Assembly (NCBI RefSeq): GCF_008271805.1 | Contig: NZ_VSRY01000103.1 | Span: 152,516 to 216,515, forward strand | Reading direction: 5' to 3' | DNA from: Streptomyces sp. TRM49041 | Lineage (GTDB): Bacteria; Actinomycetota; Actinomycetes; Streptomycetales; Streptomycetaceae | DNA: 64,000 bases | Shown here: positions 7,557 through 14,865 of the stretch, piece after piece | Position numbering within the stretch: position 1 is the stretch's first letter | How the letters are laid out: the number at the start of each line of letters is the position of its first letter | Made by a program: the position numbers and the translations under genes | The notes under the pieces: model-generated | The model's database searches: none | What the model was told of the DNA's origin: nothing | The model's input: only the letters and a program-made list of their open reading frames with translations

Positions 7557-8375
7557 GTGCCGCACGCAACACCTCCCGGCATCACCACCGTCGCCGCCGT
7601 CCTCCGCGCCGCTGGGTGCGTCTTCGCCGAGGACGAGGCGCAGCTTCTCCTCTCGACGGCCCGTACGCCCGCCGAACTCGACGCCATGGTCGCGCGCCGC
7701 GCCACCGGCCACCCCCTTGAACACGTCCTCGGCTGGGCGGACTTCGGCGGCCTGCGGGTCGCCGTCGACAAGGGCGTGTTCGTACCGCGCCGCCGCACCG
7801 AGTTCCTGGTGGAACGGGCGGCCGCGCTCGCCCCGCGCGGCGCGGTCGTCGTCGACCTGTGCTGCGGTACGGGCGCTCTGGGCGCCGCCCTGGCCGCCGC
7901 GCTGGACGGGGGCGTCCGGCTCCACGCCGCCGACATCGACCCGGCGGCTGTCCGGTGCGCCCGCCGCAATGTCGCGCCCCTGGGCGGGGCCGTGTACGAG
8001 GGCGACCTGTTCACGGCCCTCCCGCCCGGCCTCCGGGGCCGTGTCGACGTGCTGCTGGCCAACGTCCCGTACGTACCGACCGCCGAGGTCCCCCTGCTGC
8101 CCCCGGAGGCCCGCCTCCACGAGGCCCGCGTCGCCCTCGACGGCGGCGCCGACGGGCTGGACGTCCTGCGCCGCGTCACCGCCGAGGCGGGGCGCTGGCT
8201 GGCACCGGGCGGGGTGCTGCTCTTCGAGACGAGCGAGCGCCAGGCGGCCCCGGCCATGGCGGTCGCCGAGGTTGACGGCCTGACGGCGAAGGCCGCGACC
8301 TGCGAGGACCGGTACGCGACGATCGTCACGGCGACCCGTCGGACGATCCCGCACGACCGGCGGCCGCCCGCCTGA
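7557..8375 (+). CDS. PrmC/HemK-like protein N5-glutamine methyltransferase
   Basis: 272 residues from GTG. SAM-binding motif I reads VVVDLCCGTGALGAALA; motif II HAADIDPAAVRCA; the NPPY signature of PrmC is replaced by NVPYVP. The N-terminal helical region (HPLEHVLGWADFGGLRVAV, VFVPRRRTEFLVE) matches the substrate-binding module of release-factor methyltransferases. This is therefore a PrmC paralogue of the 'putative N5-glutamine methyltransferase' type, not necessarily the true PrmC, which in Streptomyces lies near prfA. Its last 50 bases overlap the end of the convergent gene on the other strand. Confidence 0.88.
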   Translation: MPHATPPGITTVAAVLRAAGCVFAEDEAQLLLSTARTPAELDAMVARRATGHPLEHVLGWADFGGLRVAVDKGVFVPRRRTEFLVERAAALAPRGAVVVDLCCGTGALGAALAAALDGGVRLHAADIDPAAVRCARRNVAPLGGAVYEGDLFTALPPGLRGRVDVLLANVPYVPTAEVPLLPPEARLHEARVALDGGADGLDVLRRVTAEAGRWLAPGGVLLFETSERQAAPAMAVAEVDGLTAKAATCEDRYATIVTATRRTIPHDRRPPA

Positions 8376-8805
8376 CGAAGTCCTCGGCGGCAGGCGTCAC
8401 GGTGAGTACGGCGACGACGGCGCTCCTCAGCAGCAGCGGGTGCACGAACCGCCCCGGCTCCGTGGGCGGCCACCACCACGCGAGCGGCCAGGTCCGCCCC
8501 TCCAGCGCGGGCACCGGTACGTAGCCGACGCGCCCCGGCTCCGCGTTGAACCGCACGGCCTCGGCGGGCCACGGGCAGTGCAGCGTGCTGCCGGGCGGCA
8601 CCAGGAAGTACACCCCGCGCCGCCCGTTGGCCTCGGTCACGACGGGCCCGGGGTCGCCGTTGGTCAGCTGCTCCAGGCAGGCGGCGACCCGGCGGCCGTC
8701 GTCACCGTCGACGCGTACGGCGTCGAATTGCACACCAGCCTTGCGCAATTGAAATCCGGAGGCGGGAACCCAGTCGGGTTCCTCTTGGCAACTTGTCGCA
8801 TTCAC
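8326..8805 (-). CDS. conserved Streptomyces hypothetical
   Basis: 159 residues from GTG 8805; no strong ribosome site is visible, so the start is uncertain, but longer frames run into the divergent gene. The pattern KAGVQFDAVRVDG, then NGDPGPVV, GVYFLVPPGST and ALEGRTWPLAWWWPP, is one I know from short Streptomyces proteins encoded beside XRE/DUF397 regulators. It has a vague similarity to primase-polymerase N-terminal modules but no catalytic residues I can name. It is divergent from the XRE operon and overlaps the 3' end of the convergent methyltransferase gene by 50 bases. Confidence 0.65.
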   Translation of the reverse strand: MNATSCQEEPDWVPASGFQLRKAGVQFDAVRVDGDDGRRVAACLEQLTNGDPGPVVTEANGRRGVYFLVPPGSTLHCPWPAEAVRFNAEPGRVGYVPVPALEGRTWPLAWWWPPTEPGRFVHPLLLRSAVVAVLTVTPAAEDFVRRAAAGRAGSSDGSP

Positions 8806-8960
8806 AAGGACATTGTCGGCCCCCCGCGCTAGCGTCTTCCGCAACTGCCGCAAGGCGTAACAGGGGCGTTGACCTGCACAAACGTAGTGATCGGCAGTCG
8901 AATTCGGCGGGGATCGGTTGAGACCGGTTGAGACCGGTCGAGTCGCAGTGGGGAGCGAAA

Positions 8961-9794
8961 GTGGCAGGTCGCGAAAACAAGGAAAACGCCACCCCGACGG
9001 CACAGCTCGTCGCGCACATGACGAGCAAAATGCGGCGGCGGATGGGTCTGACACAGGCACAGCTCGGTGACAGGATCGGATTCTCGGGCGCGGCGGTCAG
9101 CGGCGTCGAGACCTGCGCCCAGCCGGCGAGTGACCAGATGCTGGTCAAGCTGGAGGAGACGATCGGTGGGGAGCTGGGCTTCTTCGAGGAGGCGCGGGTG
9201 TACATGCGGATCGAGAAGTACCCGCCGCAGTTCAAGAACTACGCGCTCCTGGAGCGCGAGGCGCTGAACCTGTACCTCTTCGCGACGCCGGTAATCCACG
9301 GCCTGTTCCAGACAGAGGACTACGCGAGGGCGCTCATCGCAGGCGGGTTCCCCATCCTCCCGGAAGAGAGGGTCGAGGAACTGGTGGAGGCGAGGATGGC
9401 TCGGAAGGAGATCTTCGAACGCGACCCCACCGCGCTCATCGAACTGGTGCTGGACGAGGCGGTACTTCTCCGCCCCATCGGCAGCAGGAACATCATGCGC
9501 GACCAGTTGAGGTCCCTCGCGAAGTGCGCCCGCAGGCGCAACGTAACGATCCAGGTACTCCCCCTGGACTCTGCCCTCAGCGGCGAGTACGCAGGAGGCC
9601 GGGGCACGCTCACGGTCGTGGAAACCTCAGAGCACCAGCACCTGGCCTACCTGGAACCCCAGGACGAGAGCCTCCTGATCAGCGACCCGGCGAAGGTGAG
9701 TACGTACATGCAGCGGTATGCGAGGATCCGAGCACAGGCCCTGGATCCGCGTGAATCGCTGGGCCTCATCGAGCGGTTGGCAGGAGATCAGTAA
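8961..9794 (+). CDS. XRE regulator with DUF5753 domain (WhiJ-type)
   Basis: 277 residues from GTG 8961 (GGGGAG upstream). Residues 14-70 are the helix-turn-helix (MGLTQAQLGDRIGFSGAAVSGVE); residues 90-265 are DUF5753, with the typical TPVIHGLFQTEDYARAL, EARMARKEIFERD, and NVTIQVLPLDSALS motifs. Paralogues form many WhiJ-like pairs with DUF397 proteins in Streptomyces and affect development or antibiotic production. The stop overlaps the DUF397 start by one base. Confidence 0.92.
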   Translation: MAGRENKENATPTAQLVAHMTSKMRRRMGLTQAQLGDRIGFSGAAVSGVETCAQPASDQMLVKLEETIGGELGFFEEARVYMRIEKYPPQFKNYALLEREALNLYLFATPVIHGLFQTEDYARALIAGGFPILPEERVEELVEARMARKEIFERDPTALIELVLDEAVLLRPIGSRNIMRDQLRSLAKCARRRNVTIQVLPLDSALSGEYAGGRGTLTVVETSEHQHLAYLEPQDESLLISDPAKVSTYMQRYARIRAQALDPRESLGLIERLAGDQ

Positions 9795-10048
9795 TGAGCA
9801 GGACCCTCCAGTGGTTCAAGTCCAGCTACAGCAGCTCCAGTGGCGGCAACTGCATCGAAGTGGCCTTCGACTGGCGCAAGTCGTCGTACAGCAGCGACAG
9901 CGGCGGCGAGTGCGTAGAGGTCGCCGCCTGCCCGCAAACCGTCCATGTCCGTGACTCCAAGAACCCTGACGGCGGTACGTTCGCCGTCACCCCGTCGGCC
10001 TGGTCGGCGTTCCTCACGGGCGCCGCGACCGGCACCGTACGGCCTTGA
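9794..10048 (+). CDS. DUF397 protein with duplicated N-terminal motif
   Basis: 84 residues. The DUF397 signature occurs twice: WFKSSYSSSSGGNCIEVAF at residues 7-25 and WRKSSYSSDSGGECVEVAA at residues 27-45, followed by one copy of the C-terminal part (VRDSKNPDGGTFAVTPSAWSAFL). Normal DUF397 proteins have it once. The function is unknown; DUF397 proteins are thought to antagonise their XRE partner, here the gene immediately upstream. The next gene overlaps its stop. Confidence 0.88.
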   Translation: MSRTLQWFKSSYSSSSGGNCIEVAFDWRKSSYSSDSGGECVEVAACPQTVHVRDSKNPDGGTFAVTPSAWSAFLTGAATGTVRP

Positions 10049-10275
10049 GAACCGTCATCGCCGGGCAGCTGGTCGAACTGCCCGGCACCATCGCCGCGAT
10101 CCGGGCCGCGCTGGACGCGGACCGGGTGAAGGTGTTCGACGCGGAGATCCCGCACGTACCGGTGGCCGAGTTGCCCGTGGCGCTCGCGCGTTGGGCGCTG
10201 TCCACCACCGAGGCGGACCGGGAGGACAGCGAGCTGTTCGAGCGGCTGGCGCGGGGCGAGGACGTACGGGAGTGA
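10045..10275 (+). CDS. probable antitoxin of a RelE/ParE-like pair
   Basis: 76 residues from TTG that overlaps the DUF397 stop (TTGA). It is a small acidic protein (GTIAAIRAALDADRVKVFD, ELPVALARWALS, acidic DREDSELFERLARGED tail). No DNA-binding motif is recognised. Its size, acidity and four-base overlap with a RelE-like gene suggest it is the antitoxin. Assignment is by context. Confidence 0.6.
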   Translation: MRTVIAGQLVELPGTIAAIRAALDADRVKVFDAEIPHVPVAELPVALARWALSTTEADREDSELFERLARGEDVRE

Positions 10276-10520
10276 GCGGCTACCGCCTTCAGTACGCGCC
10301 CCCGGCGGACCTGGCCCTCGACACCATGGACGGCGGCCTGCGCACGCGCTTCGACGCCGGGATGCGCACGTCGCTGGTCCCGGACCCGTACGGGCACGGC
10401 TCGGCGCCCATAGGGCGGGACGAGGACCGGCGGGAGGCCACGGTGTCGGGTGTGGTGATCCGGTACTACGTGAGCCGGAGCGTCCTGACGGTCACGGTCG
10501 TCCGCGTCGTATATCTCTGA
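10272..10520 (+). CDS. RelE/ParE-like toxin candidate
   Basis: 82 residues from GTG overlapping the previous stop. The order of elements (an N-terminal strand YRLQYAPPADLAL, a helix with LRTRFDAGM, then strands REATVSGVVIRYYV and VLTVTVVRVVYL) resembles the RelE/ParE fold. It is the last gene of a four-gene operon whose members all overlap by 1-4 bases. No catalytic residues can be fixed by eye; toxicity is inferred from fold and pairing. Confidence 0.6.
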   Translation: MSGYRLQYAPPADLALDTMDGGLRTRFDAGMRTSLVPDPYGHGSAPIGRDEDRREATVSGVVIRYYVSRSVLTVTVVRVVYL

Positions 10521-10549
10521 GGCTGCTGCGGTGGGTGGCCCGTAACGTG

Positions 10550-10861
10550 TCAGCTGGGTTCGACCGGCGCGATGAAGCCGGCCTTCACGTCGAACAGTGC
10601 GAGCCCGGGTTCAGCGCCGACCTGGCGGAAAAGTCGAGGCGCCGCTGGGCCGTCCGGGGCCGTACGCATCGCGTCCAGAGCGGCGCGGTCCCGCCACAAC
10701 GTCTGGATGCGCCAGCGCCCGTCCTGCCCGCTCAGCAGTTCGGTTCGCATCAGCCCATCGGGTAGGGGGCCGGCGACAAGCTCGCGGTAGGCAGCCACGA
10801 GGTCACTCTCACGCTCGGGGGATACGACAGCGCTGACCTCGGTCAATACCTGTCCAGCCAT
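10550..10861 (-). CDS. antibiotic-biosynthesis-monooxygenase (ABM) domain protein
   Basis: 103 residues from ATG 10861 (an ATG nine bases earlier is equally possible; GAGGAG lies upstream of both). Small ferredoxin-like fold protein: a strand VLTEVSAVVSPERE, a helix SDLVAAYRELV, then WRIQTLWRDRAALDAMR and a C-terminal FDVKAGF strand. ABM proteins are heme-degrading enzymes or cofactor-free oxygenases; the exact reaction is unknown. It is convergent with the XRE operon. Confidence 0.75.
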   Translation of the reverse strand: MAGQVLTEVSAVVSPERESDLVAAYRELVAGPLPDGLMRTELLSGQDGRWRIQTLWRDRAALDAMRTAPDGPAAPRLFRQVGAEPGLALFDVKAGFIAPVEPS

Positions 10862-11015
10862 GACCCTCATCTCTCCTCTTCGTCCGCTACGCGACAGGCC
10901 CCGAGGTCCCTTACGCACCGTCCGCGACCAACAAGGCCACGATCTGCGGCTGGAGCGTGAGGCAGGCTTCACCCTCCTGGCGAGACGGCTCCCGCCTCGC
11001 CGTCCCGGAGGATGC

Positions 11016-11450
11016 TCAGTCGAGACAGAACTCGTTGCCCTCGATGTCCTGCATCACGAGGCACGACTCATTGTGGTCATCGGCAAGCAGCAATCGCACG
11101 CGTACCGCGCCGAGCGCGACCAGTCGTGCACACTCGGCTTCGAGCGTGGCGAGGCGCTCCTCACCCACGAGCCCGGCGCCGACTCGCACGTCAAGGTGCA
11201 GCCGATTCTTGGCGACCTTGCCTTCGGGGACGCGCTGGAAGTACAGCCGCGGGCCCACGCCTGAGGGATCAACGCAGGCGAACCCTGACCCCTGCCGCTC
11301 AGGCGGCAGAGAGCTATCGAAATCGTCCCACGTGGCAAACCCCGCCGGTGGTTGCGGTACGACGTACCCCAACACCTCGCACCAGAAGCGAGCGACGCGC
11401 TCAGGTTCCGCGCAGTCGAAGGTGACTTGGAACTGCTTTATCGATGACAT
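11016..11450 (-). CDS. VOC-family (glyoxalase-like) protein
   Basis: 144 residues with ATG. Two beta-alpha-beta-beta-beta modules: QVTFDCAEPERVARFWCEVLGY at the start and LHLDVRV ... VLMQDIEGNEFCLD at the end, the last being the usual metal-ligand Glu region. This is the glyoxalase_6 subgroup, which includes many uncharacterised proteins and some resistance proteins. No resistance or secondary-metabolism genes are adjacent. Confidence 0.85.
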   Translation of the reverse strand: MSSIKQFQVTFDCAEPERVARFWCEVLGYVVPQPPAGFATWDDFDSSLPPERQGSGFACVDPSGVGPRLYFQRVPEGKVAKNRLHLDVRVGAGLVGEERLATLEAECARLVALGAVRVRLLLADDHNESCLVMQDIEGNEFCLD

Positions 11451-11702
11451 CGGCGCACCCTAGCAGGGGCACTCTGTCGCTCATTTCCCGGCGTGAATCA
11501 GCAAGTTGCCGGGGGGGCGGCCCCTGCCGGCCGCTGCGGTGTCGTGCGGTCGCAGGGGTGAACCGATGCCGACGCCGCCGAGGGGTCGCCCGCCGTTCCG
11601 GTCCACGCCGGCGCGGGGGCGCCGCAGCCGTGGGAGGGCCCACCCCCCTTCCTGGGAAAACCAGTACCTCGCACGCGCGCCTGCGCTACATTGGCGTGAG
11701 TA

Positions 11703-11721
11703 ACGAGACGATACGTCTCGT
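11703..11721. promoter_or_regulatory. perfect palindrome, TetR-type operator candidate
   Basis: ACGAGACG-ATA-CGTCTCGT, two perfect 8-base arms, 20 bases upstream of the hydrolase ATG and overlapping its expected promoter. The geometry is that of TetR-family operators. No TetR gene is adjacent. Confidence 0.7.
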
Positions 11722-11740
11722 CTTATAGAGAGGGACGCCC

Positions 11741-12640
11741 ATGCAGCAGCAACCCGCACCGCACCACCCGCGGCAGCACCTCGTCGACGCCGCGCCCGGC
11801 GTACGCCTGTGGGCCGAGGAGCGGGGCCCGGTCGACGCGCCTCCGGTGCTGCTCGTCATGGGCGCGATGGCCTCCGGGGTCGCCTGGCCCGAGGAGTTGG
11901 TCGACGCGCTCGCCGTGCGGCACCGGGTCATCCGGTACGACCACCGGGACACCGGCCGGTCGACCTGGTCGTACACGGAGGAGCCGTACCCGCTCACGGA
12001 CCTCGCGCGCGACGCGGTGGCCCTGCTGGACGCACTCGGGGTGGAGCGGGCGCATGTCGTCGGCATGTCCCTGGGCGGGATGCTCGCCCAGCTCCTCATC
12101 GCCGACCACCCCGAGCGGCTCCTGAGCGCCACGCTCATCGGGACCTGCGCGCTGAGCACCACCCCGTACACCCACCCCGACGGGACCCGCACGCCGCCCG
12201 ACCGACTGCCCGGCATCGACCCGCGCCTGCTGGAGATCTGGGCGCACCGCGCCGAGGACCAGGACCTGGCCCCCGAGGTGGACTGGCGGGTGGAGCACGG
12301 GCGGCTGCTGGCCGGCGACCAGATCCCGTACGACGAGGAGGCCGCACGCGCCATGGAGCGGCGCGTCATCGAGCACACGGGCCACCACCGGGTGAGCACC
12401 GCCCACGCCCAGGCCGACGACTCGGGCATGGTCCGCACCGAGGCCCTGGCGAAGACCTGCGTCCCGACGCTCGTCGTCTCGGGCCCGGCCGAGCCGGTGT
12501 TCCCGCCGCCGCACGCGCGGCACATCGCGCAGGTGATCCGGGGCGCGTCGCTGGTCGAGATCCCGGGCATGGGCCATGCGCTGCCGCAGCAGGTACTGGC
12601 CCCGCTCGCGGAGGCGATCCTCGACCACACGAGGACCTGA
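11741..12640 (+). CDS. alpha/beta hydrolase (RdmC-like esterase)
   Basis: 299 residues. Nucleophile elbow GMSLGGM (Ser near residue 110), oxyanion region LLVMGAMASG, DHRDTGRST after the strand, catalytic Asp/Glu region around GPAEPVFPP and His in GMGHALPQQV. The DHRDTGRST motif is characteristic of the RdmC/aclacinomycin methylesterase subgroup, but many house-keeping esterases share it. It is preceded by a perfect palindrome and so is probably induced through a TetR regulator encoded elsewhere. A strong terminator stands 225 bases downstream. Confidence 0.88.
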   Translation: MQQQPAPHHPRQHLVDAAPGVRLWAEERGPVDAPPVLLVMGAMASGVAWPEELVDALAVRHRVIRYDHRDTGRSTWSYTEEPYPLTDLARDAVALLDALGVERAHVVGMSLGGMLAQLLIADHPERLLSATLIGTCALSTTPYTHPDGTRTPPDRLPGIDPRLLEIWAHRAEDQDLAPEVDWRVEHGRLLAGDQIPYDEEAARAMERRVIEHTGHHRVSTAHAQADDSGMVRTEALAKTCVPTLVVSGPAEPVFPPPHARHIAQVIRGASLVEIPGMGHALPQQVLAPLAEAILDHTRT

Positions 12641-12865
12641 CGGCGTCGGGCACCCTGGGGGACTCCCGAGCGAACCCGGGTCCGCGAGACGCTCCGGGAC
12701 CGGCCTCTCGCCCGCCGCCCTGGAGGAAGCGGAGGGCATCCTGGCGAGCTGCCCGCTCAAGTCGCCGCCGGTGCACTGGACCGGGGCGGTCCACGAAACC
12801 CGCCCACACCCGCATCGCCGGCCGGCCGGGCGGGCGACATTCCGGTACGGTCGCACGGCGGCGCG
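12641..12865. other. intergenic, no supported gene
   Basis: A frame on the plus strand reads LSPAALEEAEGILASC here, which could be the remnant of a coding sequence, but it lacks a start site and shows no homology I recognise. Confidence 0.4.
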
Positions 12866-12890
12866 GGGCCCGGGATGCGTCCGGGCCCCG
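12866..12890. terminator. bidirectional terminator
   Basis: GGGGCCCGG (12866-12874) pairs perfectly with CCGGGCCCC (12882-12890) around a 7-base loop, between the hydrolase and the convergent PIN gene. Confidence 0.75.
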
Positions 12891-12901
12891 CCCCGCGTGG
12901 G

Positions 12902-13312
12902 CTACTTCTCCAGGGCGATGACGCGCACGCCGGTCCCCCGGTACCGCTCGGGGTCACCGCTGAGGACCGGGCGGCCCCTCGGCCACTCGACGGAGGGCTG
13001 CGCCAGGTGCACGGCGTGCGCCCCGCTCCACTCGTCGCCGTACATGCGCAGGCGCTTGCCCACCGCGGCCGCGCCCACGAAGTTCAGCGCCTCGATGTCA
13101 ACGGAGGGCAGCGACCCTACGTGCTCCGCCACCCCCGCTCGTTCGCCTTCAGCGGCCGTCAGACACACGGCGGGCACGCAGATCCGAAGCGTCGCGTCGT
13201 TCTCGGCCTCGACGACCAGCCGGGACGCCATCCGGTTACCGGCGCCCAGGGCGAGCACGGCGGTCTCGTCGAGAACGACCGCCCTCGGCAGCGGGTACTT
13301 GTCCTGCTTCAC
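12902..13312 (-). CDS. PIN-like toxin of a type II pair
   Basis: 136 residues from GTG 13312, which overlaps the antitoxin stop by four bases and has GGGGGAGG upstream. VVLDETAVLALGAGN at the start and GRPVLSGDPERYRGTGVRVIAL at the end are the first and last strands of a PIN-like nuclease, with acidic residues in both. PIN toxins cut RNA. The middle is shorter and more divergent than in classical VapC. The pairing, overlap and operator make the toxin call reasonable. Confidence 0.75.
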   Translation of the reverse strand: MKQDKYPLPRAVVLDETAVLALGAGNRMASRLVVEAENDATLRICVPAVCLTAAEGERAGVAEHVGSLPSVDIEALNFVGAAAVGKRLRMYGDEWSGAHAVHLAQPSVEWPRGRPVLSGDPERYRGTGVRVIALEK

Positions 13313-13575
13313 CGGACCTCCCCCACGCGGCCGGACACGATGTCCGCCCACAGCCGCTGCCCCGCCTCGGCGTCTTCCTCGGTGTACGGCTCACCCAGGA
13401 AGTGCTCCTCGATGTACGCCTTGGTCTCCTCCCGCCGCTCGGCGAGCTCCTCCTTGGTGGGCATCGCACCGGCGAGCTGCGCCACCAGCTCCCGCATGGT
13501 GATGCCACGCTCCCTGGCGAGCTCCTGGAGGCGGTCGCGGACTGCGGTGTCGACCTTGATCGTGGTGTCAGCCAT
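13309..13575 (-). CDS. RHH-type antitoxin
   Basis: 88 residues. MADTTIKVDTAVRDRLQEL is a ribbon-helix-helix strand and helix, followed by ARERGITMRELVAQL; the C-terminal half is acidic (EETKAYIEEHFLGE, TEEDAEAGQ) and would neutralise the PIN protein. The start ATG lies 8 bases inside the palindromic operator region, which is normal for self-repressed toxin-antitoxin operons. Confidence 0.85.
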   Translation of the reverse strand: MADTTIKVDTAVRDRLQELARERGITMRELVAQLAGAMPTKEELAERREETKAYIEEHFLGEPYTEEDAEAGQRLWADIVSGRVGEVR

Positions 13576-13582
13576 ATAGAAA

Positions 13583-13601
13583 GTATACCGACGGTATACC
13601 G
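13583..13601. promoter_or_regulatory. operator of the RHH/PIN operon
   Basis: GTATACC-GAC-GGTATAC at 13583-13599 is a perfect palindrome; it overlaps a second one, CGGTATACCG at 13592-13601. It sits 8 bases upstream of the antitoxin ATG, so antitoxin binding would block transcription. Confidence 0.8.
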
Positions 13602-13678
13602 TTTCCGGGCGCACGAGTGCGATGGTCATGGCTCTCCTTCCCTTCGGTGGACCCGGCCGCCCTACGCGGCCGGGAGCT

Positions 13679-14575
13679 TCAGCAGGCGCCCGGCGACGCC
13701 TCCGCGCCCGGCAGGGCATCGGCGGCGCGCCTGAGGGCCTCGCGGGTCATGGCGGCGCCTCGGCCGGTGGCCGCGACGAAGGCGGCGACGGGGGCGGGCA
13801 GTGAGGGCCCCGGCGGGGCCGCGCCGTGGCGGCAGGGCCCTCCGGGCCGCGTCGGGCGGCCGCAGTCGGGGCACTCCTGTCGCACCGGCGCCTCCGGGCG
13901 CGGGGCCGGCTTCTTGCGCTTCAGGCGGTCGGCCAGCAAGGCTGCCGGTGCGTAGACCGGGTCGGGCAGGCCCGCCGTCAGGGCCTCTCGGACCGCCGTC
14001 TCGGTCGCGCCGACGGCGAACCACTCCTCCACCAGCGGCCCCAGCTTCGCCATCTCGCCCTCCCCCGCCGCGAGCCTCGGCTCCCGCCGCCCCAGGGACG
14101 TGAGGAGCTGCACCGCTCGCGACGGCGTCGGGGACGGGGAGGGAGGTTCTTGTACCCCGGTCTTTTCGACCGGAGGGAGAGCTCCCGCGTCTCCGGCGTC
14201 CGGGTTTCCGGGGGCCGGTTCCCGGACGGGGGGCGGGGCAGCCGGCGCCGCGGGCGCCGTGGGCGCCGCGGGGGAATCTTCGAACGGGGTGTCGTACACG
14301 TCGTACGTCGTCAACCAGTAACCCGTACGGGGGTCTTGGTACGACTCCCTGCGCAGGTACCCGGCGGCCTCCAGCTCGTGGAGTGCCCTGCCGATGCGCG
14401 TACGGCCCTCACGTCGGCGTTTGGCCAGGGTGCGGATGTCTACGCAGGCCGCCTCGGGGAGGCTCAGGAGGTACACGAGAACTCCGGCGGCCACGAACGA
14501 GATGTTCGGGTCACGGAGGAGTTCGTTGCCGACCGTGGTGAAGTTACGCGTGCGCGTTGTACGGTGGATTCGCAT
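13679..14575 (-). CDS. winged-helix protein, replication/plasmid-style
   Basis: 298 residues from ATG 14575. The N-terminal 85 residues are a winged helix of the type in which TTVGNELLRD is followed by AGVLVYLLSLPEAACVDIRTLA and a recognition helix GRTRIGRALHELEAAGYLRRE. A Pro/Ala-rich linker follows, then a helical part and, near residue 245, a Cys-rich knuckle CPDCGRP...CRHG. Proteins like this are frequent on Streptomyces integrative elements as well as in the chromosome. Role unknown; DNA binding is expected. Confidence 0.8.
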   Translation of the reverse strand: MRIHRTTRTRNFTTVGNELLRDPNISFVAAGVLVYLLSLPEAACVDIRTLAKRRREGRTRIGRALHELEAAGYLRRESYQDPRTGYWLTTYDVYDTPFEDSPAAPTAPAAPAAPPPVREPAPGNPDAGDAGALPPVEKTGVQEPPSPSPTPSRAVQLLTSLGRREPRLAAGEGEMAKLGPLVEEWFAVGATETAVREALTAGLPDPVYAPAALLADRLKRKKPAPRPEAPVRQECPDCGRPTRPGGPCRHGAAPPGPSLPAPVAAFVAATGRGAAMTREALRRAADALPGAEASPGAC

Positions 14576-14798
14576 CCGGAGGCGTTTCTCCTGGTGTCTG
14601 GCCCTCGGGTGTTGGCGCACCGCGGGGGCTTTCTCTTTGGCGCTATGACGCCATGACGCTTTGCTGACGTGACTCTATCCGCACGTTCCTTTGTTCACGC
14701 AAGCCAACTCCATTTAGTCATACGAACGTTGAGCGACCGGCCGCCGGAAACCAGACCCCCGGCCCCACCTGCTGTTTTCCGGCCCCACCCACACGAAA
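14576..14798. other. intergenic with no supported gene
   Basis: Short stretch between the winged-helix gene and the chitinase terminator. It is less GC-rich than its surroundings (for example around 14650-14720), as expected for a promoter region; no clear operator is seen. Confidence 0.4.
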
Positions 14799-14825
14799 GG
14801 GCGGCCACCGGACCGGTGGCCGCCC
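14799..14825. terminator. terminator downstream of the chitinase
   Basis: A 27-base perfect palindrome with 13-base arms (GGGCGGCCACCGG and its complement) around a single A, 40 bases after the chitinase stop. Confidence 0.85.
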
Positions 14826-14865
14826 TCCGTGCATATGCCTAATTCACTCCTGTGAGTGAGCGCTT

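Noticed and set aside
12641..12865. Plus-strand frame with LSPAALEEAEGILASC after the hydrolase
   Set aside because: No start with a ribosome site, no family, and too short to be sure; left as intergenic.
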